This document shows, piece by piece, positions 11,391 through 24,635 of a stretch of 64,000 nt of DNA. The position numbers were made by a program, and so were the translations under genes. The DNA lies in NCBI GenBank assembly GCA_027924585.1, contig BSBM01000299.1, forward strand, positions 31,906,501 to 31,970,500, in the 5' to 3' direction. Origin of the DNA: Larix kaempferi. Lineage: Eukaryota > Streptophyta > Pinopsida > Pinales > Pinaceae. A model generated the notes under the pieces. It was not told where the DNA came from, ran no database searches, and saw nothing but the letters and a program-made list of their open reading frames with translations. How positions within the stretch are numbered: position 1 is the stretch's first letter; each line of letters begins with the position of its first letter.

Positions 11391-11421
11391 ACGTGGTTCA
11401 CCCGTACACGGGCTAGTCCAC
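11391..11421 (-). promoter_or_regulatory. LTR hairpin (R/U5-like), inner LTR1
   Basis: GTGG (11393-11396) and CCAC (11418-11421) enclose CCCG (11401-11404), a short loop and CGGG (11409-11412). Equivalent positions are 18273-18303, 25155-25185 and 32037-32067. The flanks are shared with the outer LTR hairpin while the stem differs and stays paired. Confidence 0.65.
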
Positions 11422-11438
11422 AAAGGTGTGTGTGCATC

Positions 11439-11444
11439 TTTTAT
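11439..11444 (-). terminator. possible poly(A) signal in inner LTR
   Basis: AATAAA on the minus strand, just upstream (element sense) of the LTR hairpin, consistent with the end of an R region. Repeats in LTR2-4. Context only. Confidence 0.4.
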
Positions 11445-13534
11445 TATTCTTTAAAGGAAATTAGGGATTACAATCCAGCAACAGCGTTGCGATAACTCTC
11501 CTTCTAAACCTCGAAGCCTTCCATCACAAGGAAGCAATATATAGTTACAATTTCCTTGAGAGTTCTCCACAATAAAAACTCCCTTAAAAGTTTATATATA
11601 ACATCATAAACTTTTAAGTAATTTAATAACAGCACTCATGTTGCAAGTGTCACAACTTATTTTCTCCAAGGGATCTTGGATTGTTGTATTAATTTAATGA
11701 AGGAGAATTACATCAATTAACCTGGTTGTTGCATCCAAAAATAAATCTTTCACTTTCCCAAAGCTAGGGTAATATTCTTACATCTTTCTTTCTGACAAGT
11801 TACCAATAACGCTATAATTATAAAAGAACAAAGGAAATAATACAAATTCTGAGACCCAAGTTTGCCTCAACCCCCATATCAACTAAGATAACATAGAAAC
11901 ATGCTAGTATAATAAAATCGAACCCTCGACGAGGATCCAAATCTGGCATAATATCTAAAAGCAACAATTTAAAGTTACGACAGTGTTTAACTAATATAAA
12001 TAAACCATCCTTTTCGAAAGTAACATCCCCTTGCTTCGTTCATTGAAAAACCACATCAAAAGTTAAAAATAACATACCCACCATAATGTTTCCCCTAAAC
12101 ATTATATAGATATATAATATATCATTATTCTCTATTGCGTAACATTCCCTTATTTTACCCTTGATATTTTAATCATTCTACTCCATATTTTAATTAAGGG
12201 TAATATCACATTTTACTAACGTATTTCAAAGATATATCTTAAAGTCGATAATATCTCATTTTATTTTTCGAATATAAATAATCAAAATATATAATTGATA
12301 TCCTGACTAAAAGTTACTCCGGTTCTGAACCTTTACATTTTATCAACCAACACAGAACCCATACGTTTGTCTACGAAGGTCAAACGAGTAGTAGTAAGGT
12401 ATGACAAACCACCCTTTGTCCATCAGAAACGCAGTGGTTGAACTACGGCTTCCCTGAACTTAGCTTAACTGTAATATCTAACAAACACGTACAAATGCTC
12501 GACTAGAAGATGCAAGGAAGGCGATAGGAATGAATCTGTCAAACAACAAGACAAAATGGCTGCAAACCAAATCGAGAAAAAAGGTAGGCATTGGGGATAA
12601 TACTCGAGAAAAACAGTTCACATCAATCGAAAATTTCTAACTCTAAGCACATCGGTTTGGGTCGGTTAGACTTATCGTAAGAGTAGAGATCTGGAGATGA
12701 GATAAAACAATGCATTCGAATCGACCAAAGATTAAATTCGATCTGTCAAACTAGTTCTAATACATCATTCCCGGAATAAGGAAAATGTGATAAATTGCAG
12801 AGGTATTGAACAAGAGAAAACTATAAAGCTTGCACGGAAGAGATAAAGATGGCGCCTCCATATATTTACCACGATATATCTATGTAAAAAAAATCTCAAT
12901 CCCATTAGGGATCTGCCAACATATACTTATCAGAAAACAAGATAAGGGATCTGCGCAGATATAAAATCCAAACAGCATGTTGAATTTCAACAATTCAATC
13001 AATGATATATACTCCATGCAGCTTATCAAATTTAACAAGATCAGTCAATAAAATGAAAGTACAGAACAATTAGGGCTCTCACGATGGTCATAAAGTAGGC
13101 GGAGTAGCGATTCTCAGAGAACCCTGATTCGTTCAAGAAGATATTTTTGAAATCTTTTTCACCAAAAAAAAACTACCTTACAACAATTCATAAAAATATC
13201 CTCATAGGATATCCCAAACGGTTCCTATGCAACTCACACTTCAACGTAGATGATCAACTCAGGAAATTTAAAGGATGAAAAACTCTGCACCACGCAGAGG
13301 ATAACTTTGAACAAAAGAATAAGCCAGCATTCAATCGGAAATACTAACATACCAGATTCAAATATGAGGTCGCCCCTCGTATTTAAAGTATCGGTAGCCA
13401 AAACTCCAAACTGCTCATGTAGCTTTGTGTTCAGGTACGAGGTCGGCCCTTTATTGTGCAGCGCATTGACGGCAAACCACATCCCAATCCAAAAGACGGA
13501 GTGTCTCTTTTTCCTGATCTGCGACTACCGTTTT

Positions 13535-13578
13535 CCCCAAGAATTTTCCCCCAGAATTTTCCCCAGAATTTTTCCCCC
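13535..13578 (-). other. four G-tract cluster in inner LTR (possible G-quadruplex)
   Basis: The minus (element sense) strand has four runs of 4-5 G (complement of C-runs at 13535-13538, 13548-13552, 13561-13564, 13574-13578) separated by AATTCT-type loops of 8-9 nt. Repeats at 20417-20460, 27299-27342 and 34182-34225. I did not see it in the outer LTR. Confidence 0.6.
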
Positions 13579-14948
13579 TCTATACTGCGAACTCTTCCTC
13601 CTTATGTAGAGAGTCCTACCCTCCACCGAAGTGACAAATGGTGGCCGTTCAGGGACAAGTGGCGACCATAAATATATGTTTATGGCGACAGAAGGGAACC
13701 ACTCGGTTCAGAAGGATCGTGTTTTTTAAATGTTTTATCCACTACCACAGCTTTCACATCTTAAAATGGTGCCATCTCCTCAAAGCCAGTATACTCCGAT
13801 GAAAATAATGGAGTGTCGAGTTAGTGGAGCTCACAGTCTCCCTCTCCTTATGGTGAAGTCGCCACCTGCTCGAACACCTCGTCAGATTTTAACGGCTATG
13901 TTTTTCTCTAGAAAAGAATTGATGAGGCGCTCATACAAATACGGAGTGGAGTAGCTTGGTAAGGTGCCCACGTACTCCATGCAGGGAACATATAATAAAG
14001 ATGGGACTCGGAGTGCTCCAAAATGGAGACAAACTCCCTACGAAAAATCTCGGAGTTTTTCACTGATTAACGGAAGTAATTACATATGAATAATAATTGT
14101 ATTCTTTGTCTAATAAATGTTCATAGCCACGGGCTAAACTCTTTGTATAAATAAATATATATATATATTTGTATTGTACAAATAATATAATAATCCCATG
14201 TATGTGTATTTTCATAATATGACAAAATAGTCTCATTTTTAATAAGAACATAACCTTTATACGATCCACTCTTTAATTTAGTGAGCCTTGCAATCATTTC
14301 CTTATGATACTTTATCTCAATATCCCTTAAGTGCACTTTTGCCATGTGCTTTGTATTTGATAGTTTTCCTAGGTAATGTAGACATATCTTTACTTTACAT
14401 AAATCTTGTCACATAATTTTCTTCATATCTAATTATGTATCTACATATTTATACTTAAAAAGAATCCTCTTAGGATTACCTTTTTTCCTCTCAAGGAGGA
14501 TATGATAATATATTAACCTCATGTTTTTATATAACTTGAAATAGTAGTATTATCCAATAGGTACTCCTTTACCTTAAGTAGGATATATATATATATAATC
14601 TATATGTATATATAAGCACTTTATCTAAAGGATAGTTGTAGGAGTTTCTTATTGTTTTGTAACAATAATAACTTTAGGACTTAAAGTTAACTCAGGATTT
14701 TGATAACCTAAGACGACACTTATAACTTTTAGGGTTTTACCTGTAAACTCATCCTTCCTCAAGTGCCCGCGGTACTAAGATGATAACTATCATCTATAGT
14801 TAGTTTTTTTTTGGAAAGCCATCTTGCCCCTCACCTTCTTCTTAGTGACTTCATTTGCCTGGTGCTTAGTTGCGCCGTCGTTAAGTTACAATTGCATTTA
14901 TATAAAAATAATAAAGATCAAAATAGGTCATAAGGGAGGGATATCACA

Positions 14949-14966
14949 TCCTCATCCCCTTTAAAA
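14949..14966 (-). promoter_or_regulatory. Inner polypurine tract 1
   Basis: Minus strand AAAGGGGATGAGGA before the LTR; one T interrupts the purines compared with the outer element. Copies at 21831-21848 and 28713-28730. Confidence 0.78.
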
Positions 14967-15203
14967 TAACACCGTCCTCGATGTTCACTCTTCTCTTGTA
15001 GCAATCATTTGTATCACAAAACTGGAATTCAAAGAAACAATGTTTAGTAACAACTTGTCATCAACTTCATAATCAAGCTCAGAAGTATAAATCATGAGTT
15101 CTTTATTGCACATATTACTTGCAATATAGGGAATAAATCTAGTGCTCCTTGATTGTATGCTATTGACAAAAACAACAAACAGCATTCACTTGATCCAGGA
15201 ATT

Positions 15204-15341
15204 CTTGCCTAACACCTTAGTGCTCACGCAACAACCCTTTCTCTCATGTCTTGCCTAACACCTTAGTGCTCATGCAGCAAACATTTTATTCATGTCTTGC
15301 CTAACACCTTAGTGCTCACGCAGCAAACATTTCTTTTATGT
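15204..15341 (-). repeat. three-unit 46-bp repeat, internal 1
   Basis: Units start at 15204, 15250 and 15296, an exact 46-bp period; core CTTGCCTAACACCTTAGTGC. Copies at 22086-22223 and 28968-29105. Confidence 0.93.
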
Positions 15342-15400
15342 ATACTAAGCAGCGTCCTGCCTCCCACCTATACATTTTCTTATAGCTTGCCTAGGTCTTA

Positions 15401-15552
15401 CAGCCAGCCGATTCTCCAAGAATCCTAGTGGCTGTTCAATCCCTCATTTTAGGGAGTATTTCAGTGACATTACAACACTCTTTACAACATTCCTCTCAAG
15501 CCTTCTCGCTTGAGTCCCAGAATTTGTTTTTCCCAAGCCGCCTTGCTTGGGA
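15401..15552 (-). ncRNA. conserved hairpin cluster, inner internal 1
   Basis: (A) 15401-15434: CAGCCA/TGGCTG with nested GATTCT/AGAATC. (B) 15440-15455: TCCCT/AGGGA. (C) 15495-15514: CTCAAGC/GCTTGAG. (D) 15531-15552: TCCCAAGC/GCTTGGGA. Copies at 22283-22434 and 29165-29316. In the outer element hairpin B has a longer stem and D a shorter one. The RNA role is inferred. Confidence 0.55.
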
Positions 15553-17739
15553 CTAGAAAAATCTCTTCCATTTAATCAATTTATTTCGTCATATTATATT
15601 TTGTAACCATACGATTACTCTGACCCATTTGAGTGTAGATCTTTATTCAATCAATAATTATCAAACTTAAAGAATAAATAACAGTTATGATGTGGATCTT
15701 AAATCCTCATCCCCTTATTTTACCATGCATAATATTTTATGCTCTTGCGTTTTCACAAGCTTCACAGGAATTTCACCATCTGCCAAATTTCACAGGTTAG
15801 TATCACTTTATATACAAAATCAAATATTGTAAGAAGATCCCTTCCTTTAAACAGAAAATCATCCTTCTTAATAAAGTATCCATATGTGACCATCTAGGGT
15901 GTCATTTCCTACTACACATAACTAGCTTTTAAGATTTCATAATGCTTTGAACACGATATAACATTCTTTCTATGATGTTCCATGGACATTATGCTCATTT
16001 AACCTCGAATGTTAGATTTCACCATTTCAACACAATTCCTATTTTAGTTATACAACCCTTTTATATACCCTAACATCATGTAGAGATAACCAATTGTCTA
16101 AAACAAACTTACATAACTTATATAGATAACCATGTACCTTTGCAAAGGCGACCACATAGCTTATCTTCATCTGTCGAGGTTCCAATTTACTTGTATCATC
16201 ACACATTAGTATTATACATGAATCGATATATATCCCACATTTATCCATTGATGGGTGTAGGCAGTGATGTGTGGGAAATTAACATTTGCTCGACCAAAAC
16301 ATTCAAAGTGTTAGTCGTATAAAGGTAATTAAATCATAAGAACAATTGTATATATAAATATGTTCAAACATCATTTTTACTGTTTCATAAAAGCTTATAC
16401 CTCGATTACTGTCTCAAAGATCACTTTCGATCTACCCTGCAATTCCATGTCATCAATGTTTCCTTAACACATAATAAATAAAACAGTCATTCCTTGTGGA
16501 AACATAAGGACGTCAGAAGATCAACTACAATTCGTATATGTAATTATAACCATTTTCCTTTTGTTGCACTTCTATGTAAGGGTACGAGCATGTTTCAATG
16601 TCACAAAAATCGTATTATAATTACTTATCCTATACACTTACATACTAGAATGAAATTGATTAGCAAGGAGACTATTAACCATTTTTCTCCTTTGTAATCT
16701 CACAATTTCCTAGTCATAGAAAACTTTACACCAATTAAAGTTAATTTCTTTGTTTAAAAGAAACCAGACATCCTAGTCTAGCCAAACTATACTTCTTATG
16801 GAATAAAACGACAACTTAACATCACATAATTATGCTTCCCTCATAACTAGAATTATCAAATTCGCAATGACTCTTCCTGCAGCATACCCTTTACAGATTT
16901 TACTACTAAGGTCAACCTCATTATAAATTTATAAACTTTCTTATTAAAGGTAACTCACATGTAAACGGAATCTGATCGTTTCTTACATAGTTCAAAACCC
17001 AAGACTGACCCAAACTATCAAATCTTCAATGGACCTTTTTAACGTAAAGACTTACTTTTGATCTGAACTTAATGGATCTTTTAATAGATATAAGTTTCTT
17101 ACAATCCCCATCTAAATTTCATATTTGGAAATCTAGACTATTGATCAATCCAGTTTACTTAGTATCTAAGGTCAACCAATTAGGAGACTTCCTTAGCCTA
17201 TAAATTTCACTGAGAAATAGCTAGGATAACTTCCAAAACATGTTTTTACTCTACTTATAAGTACCCATTTCATAAGGACTTAACCCCAATAATCTAATTA
17301 ATTAAAAGAGTACTTTCTTGTCATTCAATGAACACTAATTGTAAAGGGTGAGGAGATATTCATCGTCATCCATAGGAGATCATTCAAAAGAACTTATATA
17401 ATGCTCACAAATAGATACTCTAATTATAACCTTTTCAGTAAACTCATACGTACTTACTTGCAATTTCAAGAAGTTTTGTCGCTTACCTCTTGACGATTCT
17501 TTGGAAGTGAACATTTGATTCTATTTGTTCTTCTCCAATTGAGCTCAATAAGCCCAAGTGTTTGCAACCTGTGATCTGGCAGAAGAAACTTGAAGTCGAT
17601 CTAGGAGATTCATTTTCCCCTCCACCAGTACAATCCATGCATCCAAAACGAAACACAAATAACTGATTAGTCAACTTAACAACCTACATACTTACTTATC
17701 GCATGTTGAGCTCATTAGGCCTTAGTGTTGTAACCTAAT

Positions 17740-17751
17740 GCTCTGATACCA
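17740..17751 (-). promoter_or_regulatory. Inner PBS 1 (tRNA-iMet)
   Basis: Minus strand TGGTATCAGAGC, two bases from the LTR2 end. Confidence 0.93.
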
Positions 17752-17753
17752 TA

Positions 17754-20700
17754 TGTCACATACCCAAAATTTTGTGAAAATTTAAAACCTTTCTAAACGT
17801 CCAATCTTCTTTAAATGCTACGCAGAAGATAAAATGTGTACACAACATCTATATTTATCACATCATTATATCATCTCAACATAGATTATTCAATGGTAAT
17901 TATTAATGAAACTTTAGTTATCGACACAAGGTCTTTTAAAGAATTTCACAAGCAACCCTAATCGAATTATTCAATTCGTTAACTCGTATAGAATTTTTTA
18001 ACACTTGTCTCGCCTTAACAAATTTTCCTCTATTAACTTGATTATAAACTGAGTAGAACATTTTCATGGAAAGATATAAGTAACCACCATCATAATAGTA
18101 AAATGCTTTAAGATACATAAATTGGGAGTAAACAAAAACTGAAGAAATACCTGAGATGCATCATCATGGATATATATGAAAGATATACACAAGTACAGCA
18201 CAGATATCAAGAGAGGTATATACAAGAATTTCACCCCAAGAGAACAAAGACATTCACAAGAGACCAAAAGTAACGTGGTTCACCCGTACACGGGCTAGTC
18301 CACAAAGGTGTGTGTGCATCTTTTATTATTCTTTAAAGGAAATTAGGGATTACAATCCAGCAACAGCGTTGCGATAACTCTCCTTCTAAACCTTGAAGCC
18401 TTCCATCACAAGGAAGCAATATATAGTTACAATTTCCTTGAGAGTTCTCCACAATAAAAACTCCCTTAAAAGTTTATATATAACATCATAAACTTTTAAG
18501 TAATTTAATAACAGCACTCATGTTGCAAGTGTCACAACTTATTTTCTCCAAGGGATCTTGGATTGTTGTATTAATTTAATGAAGGAGAATTACATCAATT
18601 AACCTGGTTGCTGCATCCAAAAATAAATCTTTCACTTTCCCAAAGCTAGGGTAATATTCTTACATCTTTCTTTCTGACAAGTTACCAATAACGCTATAAT
18701 TATAAAAGAACAAAGGAAATAATACAAATTCTGAGACCCAAGTTTGCCTCAACCCCCATATCAACTAAGATAACATAGAAACATGCTAGTATAATAAAAT
18801 CGAACCCTCGACGAGGATCCAAATCTGGCATAATATCTAAAAGCAACAATTTAAAGTTACGACAGTGTTTAACTAATATAAATAAACCATCCTTTTCGAA
18901 AGTAACATCCCCTTGCTTCGTTCATTGAAAAACCACATCAAAAGTTAAAAATAACATACCCACCATAATGTTTCCCCTAAACATTATATAGATATATAAT
19001 ATATCATTATTCTCTATTGCGTAACATTCCCTTATTTTACCCTTGATATTTTAATCATTCTACTCCATATTTTAATTAAGGGTAATATCACATTTTACTA
19101 ACGTATTTCAAAGATATATCTTAAAGTCGATAATATCTCATTTTATTTTTCGAATATAAATAATCAAAATATATAATTGATATCCTGACTAAAAGTTACT
19201 CCAGTTCTGAACCTTTACATTTTATCAACCAACACAGAACCCATACGTTTGTCTACGAAGGTCAAACGAGTAGTAGTAAGGTATGACAAACCACCCTTTG
19301 TCCATCAGAAATGCAGTGGTTGAACTACGGCTTCCCTGAACTTAGCTTAACTGTAATATCTAACAAACACGTACAAATGCTCGACTAGAAGATGCAAGGA
19401 AGGCGATAGGAATGAATCTGTCAAACAACAAGACAAAATGGCTGCAAACCAAATCGAGAAAAAAGGTAGGCATTGGGGATAATACTCGAGAAAAACAGTT
19501 CACATCAATCGAAAATTTCTAACTCTAAGCACATCGGTTTGGGTCGGTTAGACTTATCGTAAGAGTAGAGATCTGGAGATGAGATAAAACAATGCATTCG
19601 AATCGACCAAAGATTAAATTCGATCTGTCAAACTAGTTCTAATACATCATTCCCGGAATAAGGAAAATGTGATAAATTGCAGAGGTATTGAACAAGAGAA
19701 AACTATAAAGCTTGCACGGAAGAGATAAAGATGGCGCCTCCATATATTTACCACGATATATCTATGTAAAAAAAATCTCAATCCCATTAGGGATCTGCCA
19801 ACATATACTTATCAGAAAACAAGATAAGGGATCTGCGCAGATATAAAATCCAAACAGCATGTTGAATTTCAACAATTCAATCAATGATATATACTCCATG
19901 CAGCTTATCAAATTTAACAAGATCAGTCAATAAAATGAAAGTACAGAACAATTAGGGCTCTCACGATGGTCATAAAGTAGGCGGAGTAGCGATTCTCAGA
20001 GAACCCTGATTCGTTCAAGAAGATATTTTTGAAATCTTTTTCACCAAAAAAAAACTACCTTACAACAATTCATAAAAATATCCTCATAGGATATCCCAAA
20101 CGGTTCCTATGCAACTCACACTTCAACGTAGATGATCAACTCAGGAAATTTAAAGGATGAAAAACTCTGCACCACGCAGAGGATAACTTTGAACAAAAGA
20201 ATAAGCCAGCATTCAATCGGAAATACTAACATACTAGATTCAAATATGAGGTCGCCCCTCGTATTTAAAGTATCGGTAGCCAAAACTCCAAACTGCTCAT
20301 GTAGCTTCGTGTTCAGGTACGAGGTCGGCCCTTTATTGTGCAGCGCATTGACGGCAAACCACATCCCAATCCAAAAGACGGAGTGTCTCTTTTTCCTGAT
20401 CTGCGACTACCGTTTTCCCCAAGAATTTTCCCCCAGAATTTTCCCCAGAATTTTTCCCCCTCTATACTGCGAACTCTTCCTCCTTATGTAGAGAGTCCTA
20501 CCCTCCACCGAAGTGACAAATGGTGGCCGTTCAGGGACAAGTGGCGACCATAAATATATGTTTATGGCGACAGAAGGGAACCACTCGGTTCAGAAGGATC
20601 GTGTGTTTTAAATGTTTTATCCACTACCACAGCTTTCACATCTTAAAATGGTGCCATCTCCTCAAAGCCAGTATACTCCGATGAAAATAATGGAGTGTCG

Positions 20701-21830
20701 AGTTAGTGGAGCTCACAGTCTCCCTCTCCTTATGGTGAAGTCGCCACCTGCTCGAACACCTCGTCAGATTTTAACGGCTATGTTTTTCTCTAGAAAAGAA
20801 TTGATGAGGCGCTCATACAAATACGGAGTGGAGTAGCTTGGTAAGGTGCCCACGTACTCCATGCAGGGAACATATAATAAAGATGGGACTCGGAGTGCTC
20901 CAAAATGGAGACAAACTCCCTACGAAAAATCTCGGAGTTTTTCACTGATTAACGGAAGTAATTACATATGAATAATAATTGTATTCTTTGTCTAATAAAT
21001 GTTCATAGCCACGGGCTAAACTCTTTGTATAAATAAATATATATATATATTTGTATTGTACAAATAATATAATAATCCCATGTATGTGTATTTTCATAAT
21101 ATGACAAAATAGTCTCATTTTTAATAAGAACATAACCTTTATACGATCCACTCTTTAATTTAGTGAGCCTTGCAATCATTTCCTTATGATACTTTATCTC
21201 AATATCCCTTAAGTGCACTTTTGCCATGTGCTTTGTATTTGATAGTTTTCCTAGGTAATGTAGACATATCTTTACTTTACATAAATCTTGTCACATAATT
21301 TTCTTCATATCTAATTATGTATCTACATATTTATACTTAAAAAGAATCCTCTTAGGATTACCTTTTTTCCTCTCAAGGAGGATATGATAATATATTAACC
21401 TCATGTTTTTATATAACTTGAAATAGTAGTATTATCCAATAGGTACTCCTTTACCTTAAGTAGGATATATATATATATAATCTATATGTATATATAAGCA
21501 CTTTATCTAAAGGATAGTTGTAGGAGTTTCTTATTGTTTTGTAACAATAATAACTTTAGGACTTAAAGTTAACTCAGGATTTTGATAACCTAAGACGACA
21601 CTTATAACTTTTAGGGTTTTACCTGTAAACTCATCCTTCCTCAAGTGCCCGCGGTACTAAGATGATAACTATCATCTATAGTTAGTTTTTTTTTGGAAAG
21701 CCATCTTGCCCCTCACCTTCTTCTTAGTGACTTCATTTGCCTGGTGCTTAGTTGCGCCGTCGTTAAGTTACAATTGCATTTATATAAAAATAATAAAGAT
21801 CAAAATAGGTCATAAGGGAGGGATATCACA
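17754..21830 (-). repeat. Inner LTR2 (4077 bp)
   Basis: Exactly 6882 bp after LTR1. It shares derived states with LTR3 at 18394 (T), 18611 (C), 19312 (T) and 20235 (T), but matches LTR1 at the site equivalent to 14770 (C). Confidence 0.95.
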
Positions 21831-24635
21831 TCCTCATCCCCTTTAAAATAACACCGTCCTCGATGTTCACTCTTCTCTTGTAGCAATCATTTGTATCACA
21901 AAACTGGAATTCAAAGAAACAATGTTTAGTAACAACTTGTCATCAACTTCATAATCAAGCTCAGAAGTATAAATCATGAGTTCTTTATTGCACATATTAC
22001 TTGCAATATAGGGAATAAATCTAGTGCTCCTTGATTGTATGCTATTGACAAAAACAACAAACAGCATTCACTTGATCCAGGAATTCTTGCCTAACACCTT
22101 AGTGCTCACGCAACAACCCTTTCTCTCATGTCTTGCCTAACACCTTAGTGCTCATGCAGCAAACATTTTATTCATGTCTTGCCTAACACCTTAGTGCTCA
22201 CGCAGCAAACATTTCTTTTATGTATACTAAGCAGCGTCCTGCCTCCCACCTATACATTTTCTTATAGCTTGCCTAGGTCTTACAGCCAGCCGATTCTCCA
22301 AGAATCCTAGTGGCTGTTCAATCCCTCATTTTAGGGAGTATTTCAGTGACATTACAACACTCTTTACAACATTCCTCTCAAGCCTTCTCGCTTGAGTCCC
22401 AGAATTTGTTTTTCCCAAGCCGCCTTGCTTGGGACTAGAAAAATCTCTTCCATTTAATCAATTTATTTCGTCATATTATATTTTGTAACCATACGATTAC
22501 TCTGACCCATTTGAGTGTAGATCTTTATTCAATCAATAATTATCAAACTTAAAGAATAAATAACAGTTATGATGTGGATCTTAAATCCTCATCCCCTTAT
22601 TTTACCATGCATAATATTTTATGCTCTTGCGTTTTCACAAGCTTCACAGGAATTTCACCATCTGCCAAATTTCACAGGTTAGTATCACTTTATATACAAA
22701 ATCAAATATTGTAAGAAGATCCCTTCCTTTAAACAGAAAATCATCCTTCTTAATAAAGTATCCATATGTGACCATCTAGGGTGTCATTTCCTACTACACA
22801 TAACTAGCTTTTAAGATTTCATAATGCTTTGAACACGATATAACATTCTTTCTATGATGTTCCATGGACATTATGCTCATTTAACCTCGAATGTTAGATT
22901 TCACCATTTCAACACAATTCCTATTTTAGTTATACAACCCTTTTATATACCCTAACATCATGTAGAGATAACCAATTGTCTAAAACAAACTTACATAACT
23001 TATATAGATAACCATGTACCTTTGCAAAGGCGACCACATAGCTTATCTTCATCTGTCGAGGTTCCAATTTACTTGTATCATCACACATTAGTATTATACA
23101 TGAATCGATATATATCCCACATTTATCCATTGATGGGTGTAGGCAGTGATGTGTGGGAAATTAACATTTGCTCGACCAAAACATTCAAAGTGTTAGTCGT
23201 ATAAAGGTAATTAAATCATAAGAACAATTGTATATATAAATATGTTCAAACATCATTTTTACTGTTTCATAAAAGCTTATACCTCGATTACTGTCTCAAA
23301 GATCACTTTCGATCTACCCTGCAATTCCATGTCATCAATGTTTCCTTAACACATAATAAATAAAACAGTCATTCCTTGTGGAAACATAAGGACGTCAGAA
23401 GATCAACTACAATTCGTATATGTAATTATAACCATTTTCCTTTTGTTGCACTTCTATGTAAGGGTACGAGCATGTTTCAATGTCACAAAAATCGTATTAT
23501 AATTACTTATCCTATACACTTACATACTAGAATGAAATTGATTAGCAAGGAGACTATTAACCATTTTTCTCCTTTGTAATCTCACAATTTCCTAGTCATA
23601 GAAAACTTTACACCAATTAAAGTTAATTTCTTTGTTTAAAAGAAACCAGACATCCTAGTCTAGCCAAACTATACTTCTTATGGAATAAAACGACAACTTA
23701 ACATCACATAATTATGCTTCCCTCATAACTAGAATTATCAAATTCGCAATGACTCTTCCTGCAGCATACCCTTTACAGATTTTACTACTAAGGTCAACCT
23801 CATTATAAATTTATAAACTTTCTTATTAAAGGTAACTCACATGTAAACGGAATCTGATCGTTTCTTACATAGTTCAAAACCCAAGACTGACCCAAACTAT
23901 CAAATCTTCAATGGACCTTTTTAACGTAAAGACTTACTTTTGATCTGAACTTAATGGATCTTTTAATAGATATAAGTTTCTTACAATCCCCATCTAAATT
24001 TCATATTTGGAAATCTAGACTATTGATCAATCCAGTTTACTTAGTATCTAAGGTCAACCAATTAGGAGACTTCCTTAGCCTATAAATTTCACTGAGAAAT
24101 AGCTAGGATAACTTCCAAAACATGTTTTTACTCTACTTATAAGTACCCATTTCATAAGGACTTAACCCCAATAATCTAATTAATTAAAAGAGTACTTTCT
24201 TGTCATTCAATGAACACTAATTGTAAAGGGTGAGGAGATATTCATCGTCATCCATAGGAGATCATTCAAAAGAACTTATATAATGCTCACAAATAGATAC
24301 TCTAATTATAACCTTTTCAGTAAACTCATACGTACTTACTTGCAATTTCAAGAAGTTTTGTCGCTTACCTCTTGACGATTCTTTGGAAGTGAACATTTGA
24401 TTCTATTTGTTCTTCTCCAATTGAGCTCAATAAGCCCAAGTGTTTGCAACCTGTGATCTGGCAGAAGAAACTTGAAGTCGATCTAGGAGATTCATTTTCC
24501 CCTCCACCAGTACAATCCATGCATCCAAAACGAAACACAAATAACTGATTAGTCAACTTAACAACCTACATACTTACTTATCGCATGTTGAGCTCATTAG
24601 GCCTTAGTGTTGTAACCTAATGCTCTGATACCATA
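21831..24635 (-). other. Inner internal domain 2 (non-coding)
   Basis: Same content as internal 1 and nearly identical to it, including the 46-bp array at 22086-22223 and hairpins at 22283-22434. Confidence 0.9.
24622..24633 (-). promoter_or_regulatory. Inner PBS 2
   Basis: Minus strand TGGTATCAGAGC beside LTR3. Confidence 0.93.

Larger units (their letters stand above)
10872..14948 (-). repeat. Inner LTR1 (4077 bp)
   Basis: The plus strand runs from TGTCACATACCC to GGGATATCACA. It is bounded by TSD CATGT on the left and PPT on the right. It groups with LTR4 at 11512 (C), 11729 (T), 12430 (C) and 13353 (C). Private states are seen at 10961 (A) and 13426 (T). Confidence 0.95.
14949..17753 (-). 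other. Inner internal domain 1 (non-coding, 2805 bp)
   Basis: No reading frame above about 67 codons and no similarity to gag or pol that I can see. It contains PPT, the 46-bp three-unit repeat, the hairpin cluster and PBS. It homologises with the outer element's internal domain across both ends. Confidence 0.9.

Noticed and set aside
13250-13609. 119-codon frame repeated four times in the inner LTRs
   Set aside because: It repeats only because the LTR repeats, is antisense to the element, and overlaps the G-tract repeat. No domain recognised.
15204-15341. CRISPR-like array (three regular repeats)
   Set aside because: The setting is plant retrotransposon DNA; the units are contiguous 46-bp tandem copies with diverged ends, not identical repeats with unrelated spacers, and there are no cas genes.
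17483-17674. 63-codon frame in each inner internal domain as a remnant gag
   Set aside because: No zinc knuckle or gag-like motif, and the outer element's equivalent region (near 36760-36960) carries insertions and deletions that do not preserve the frame.
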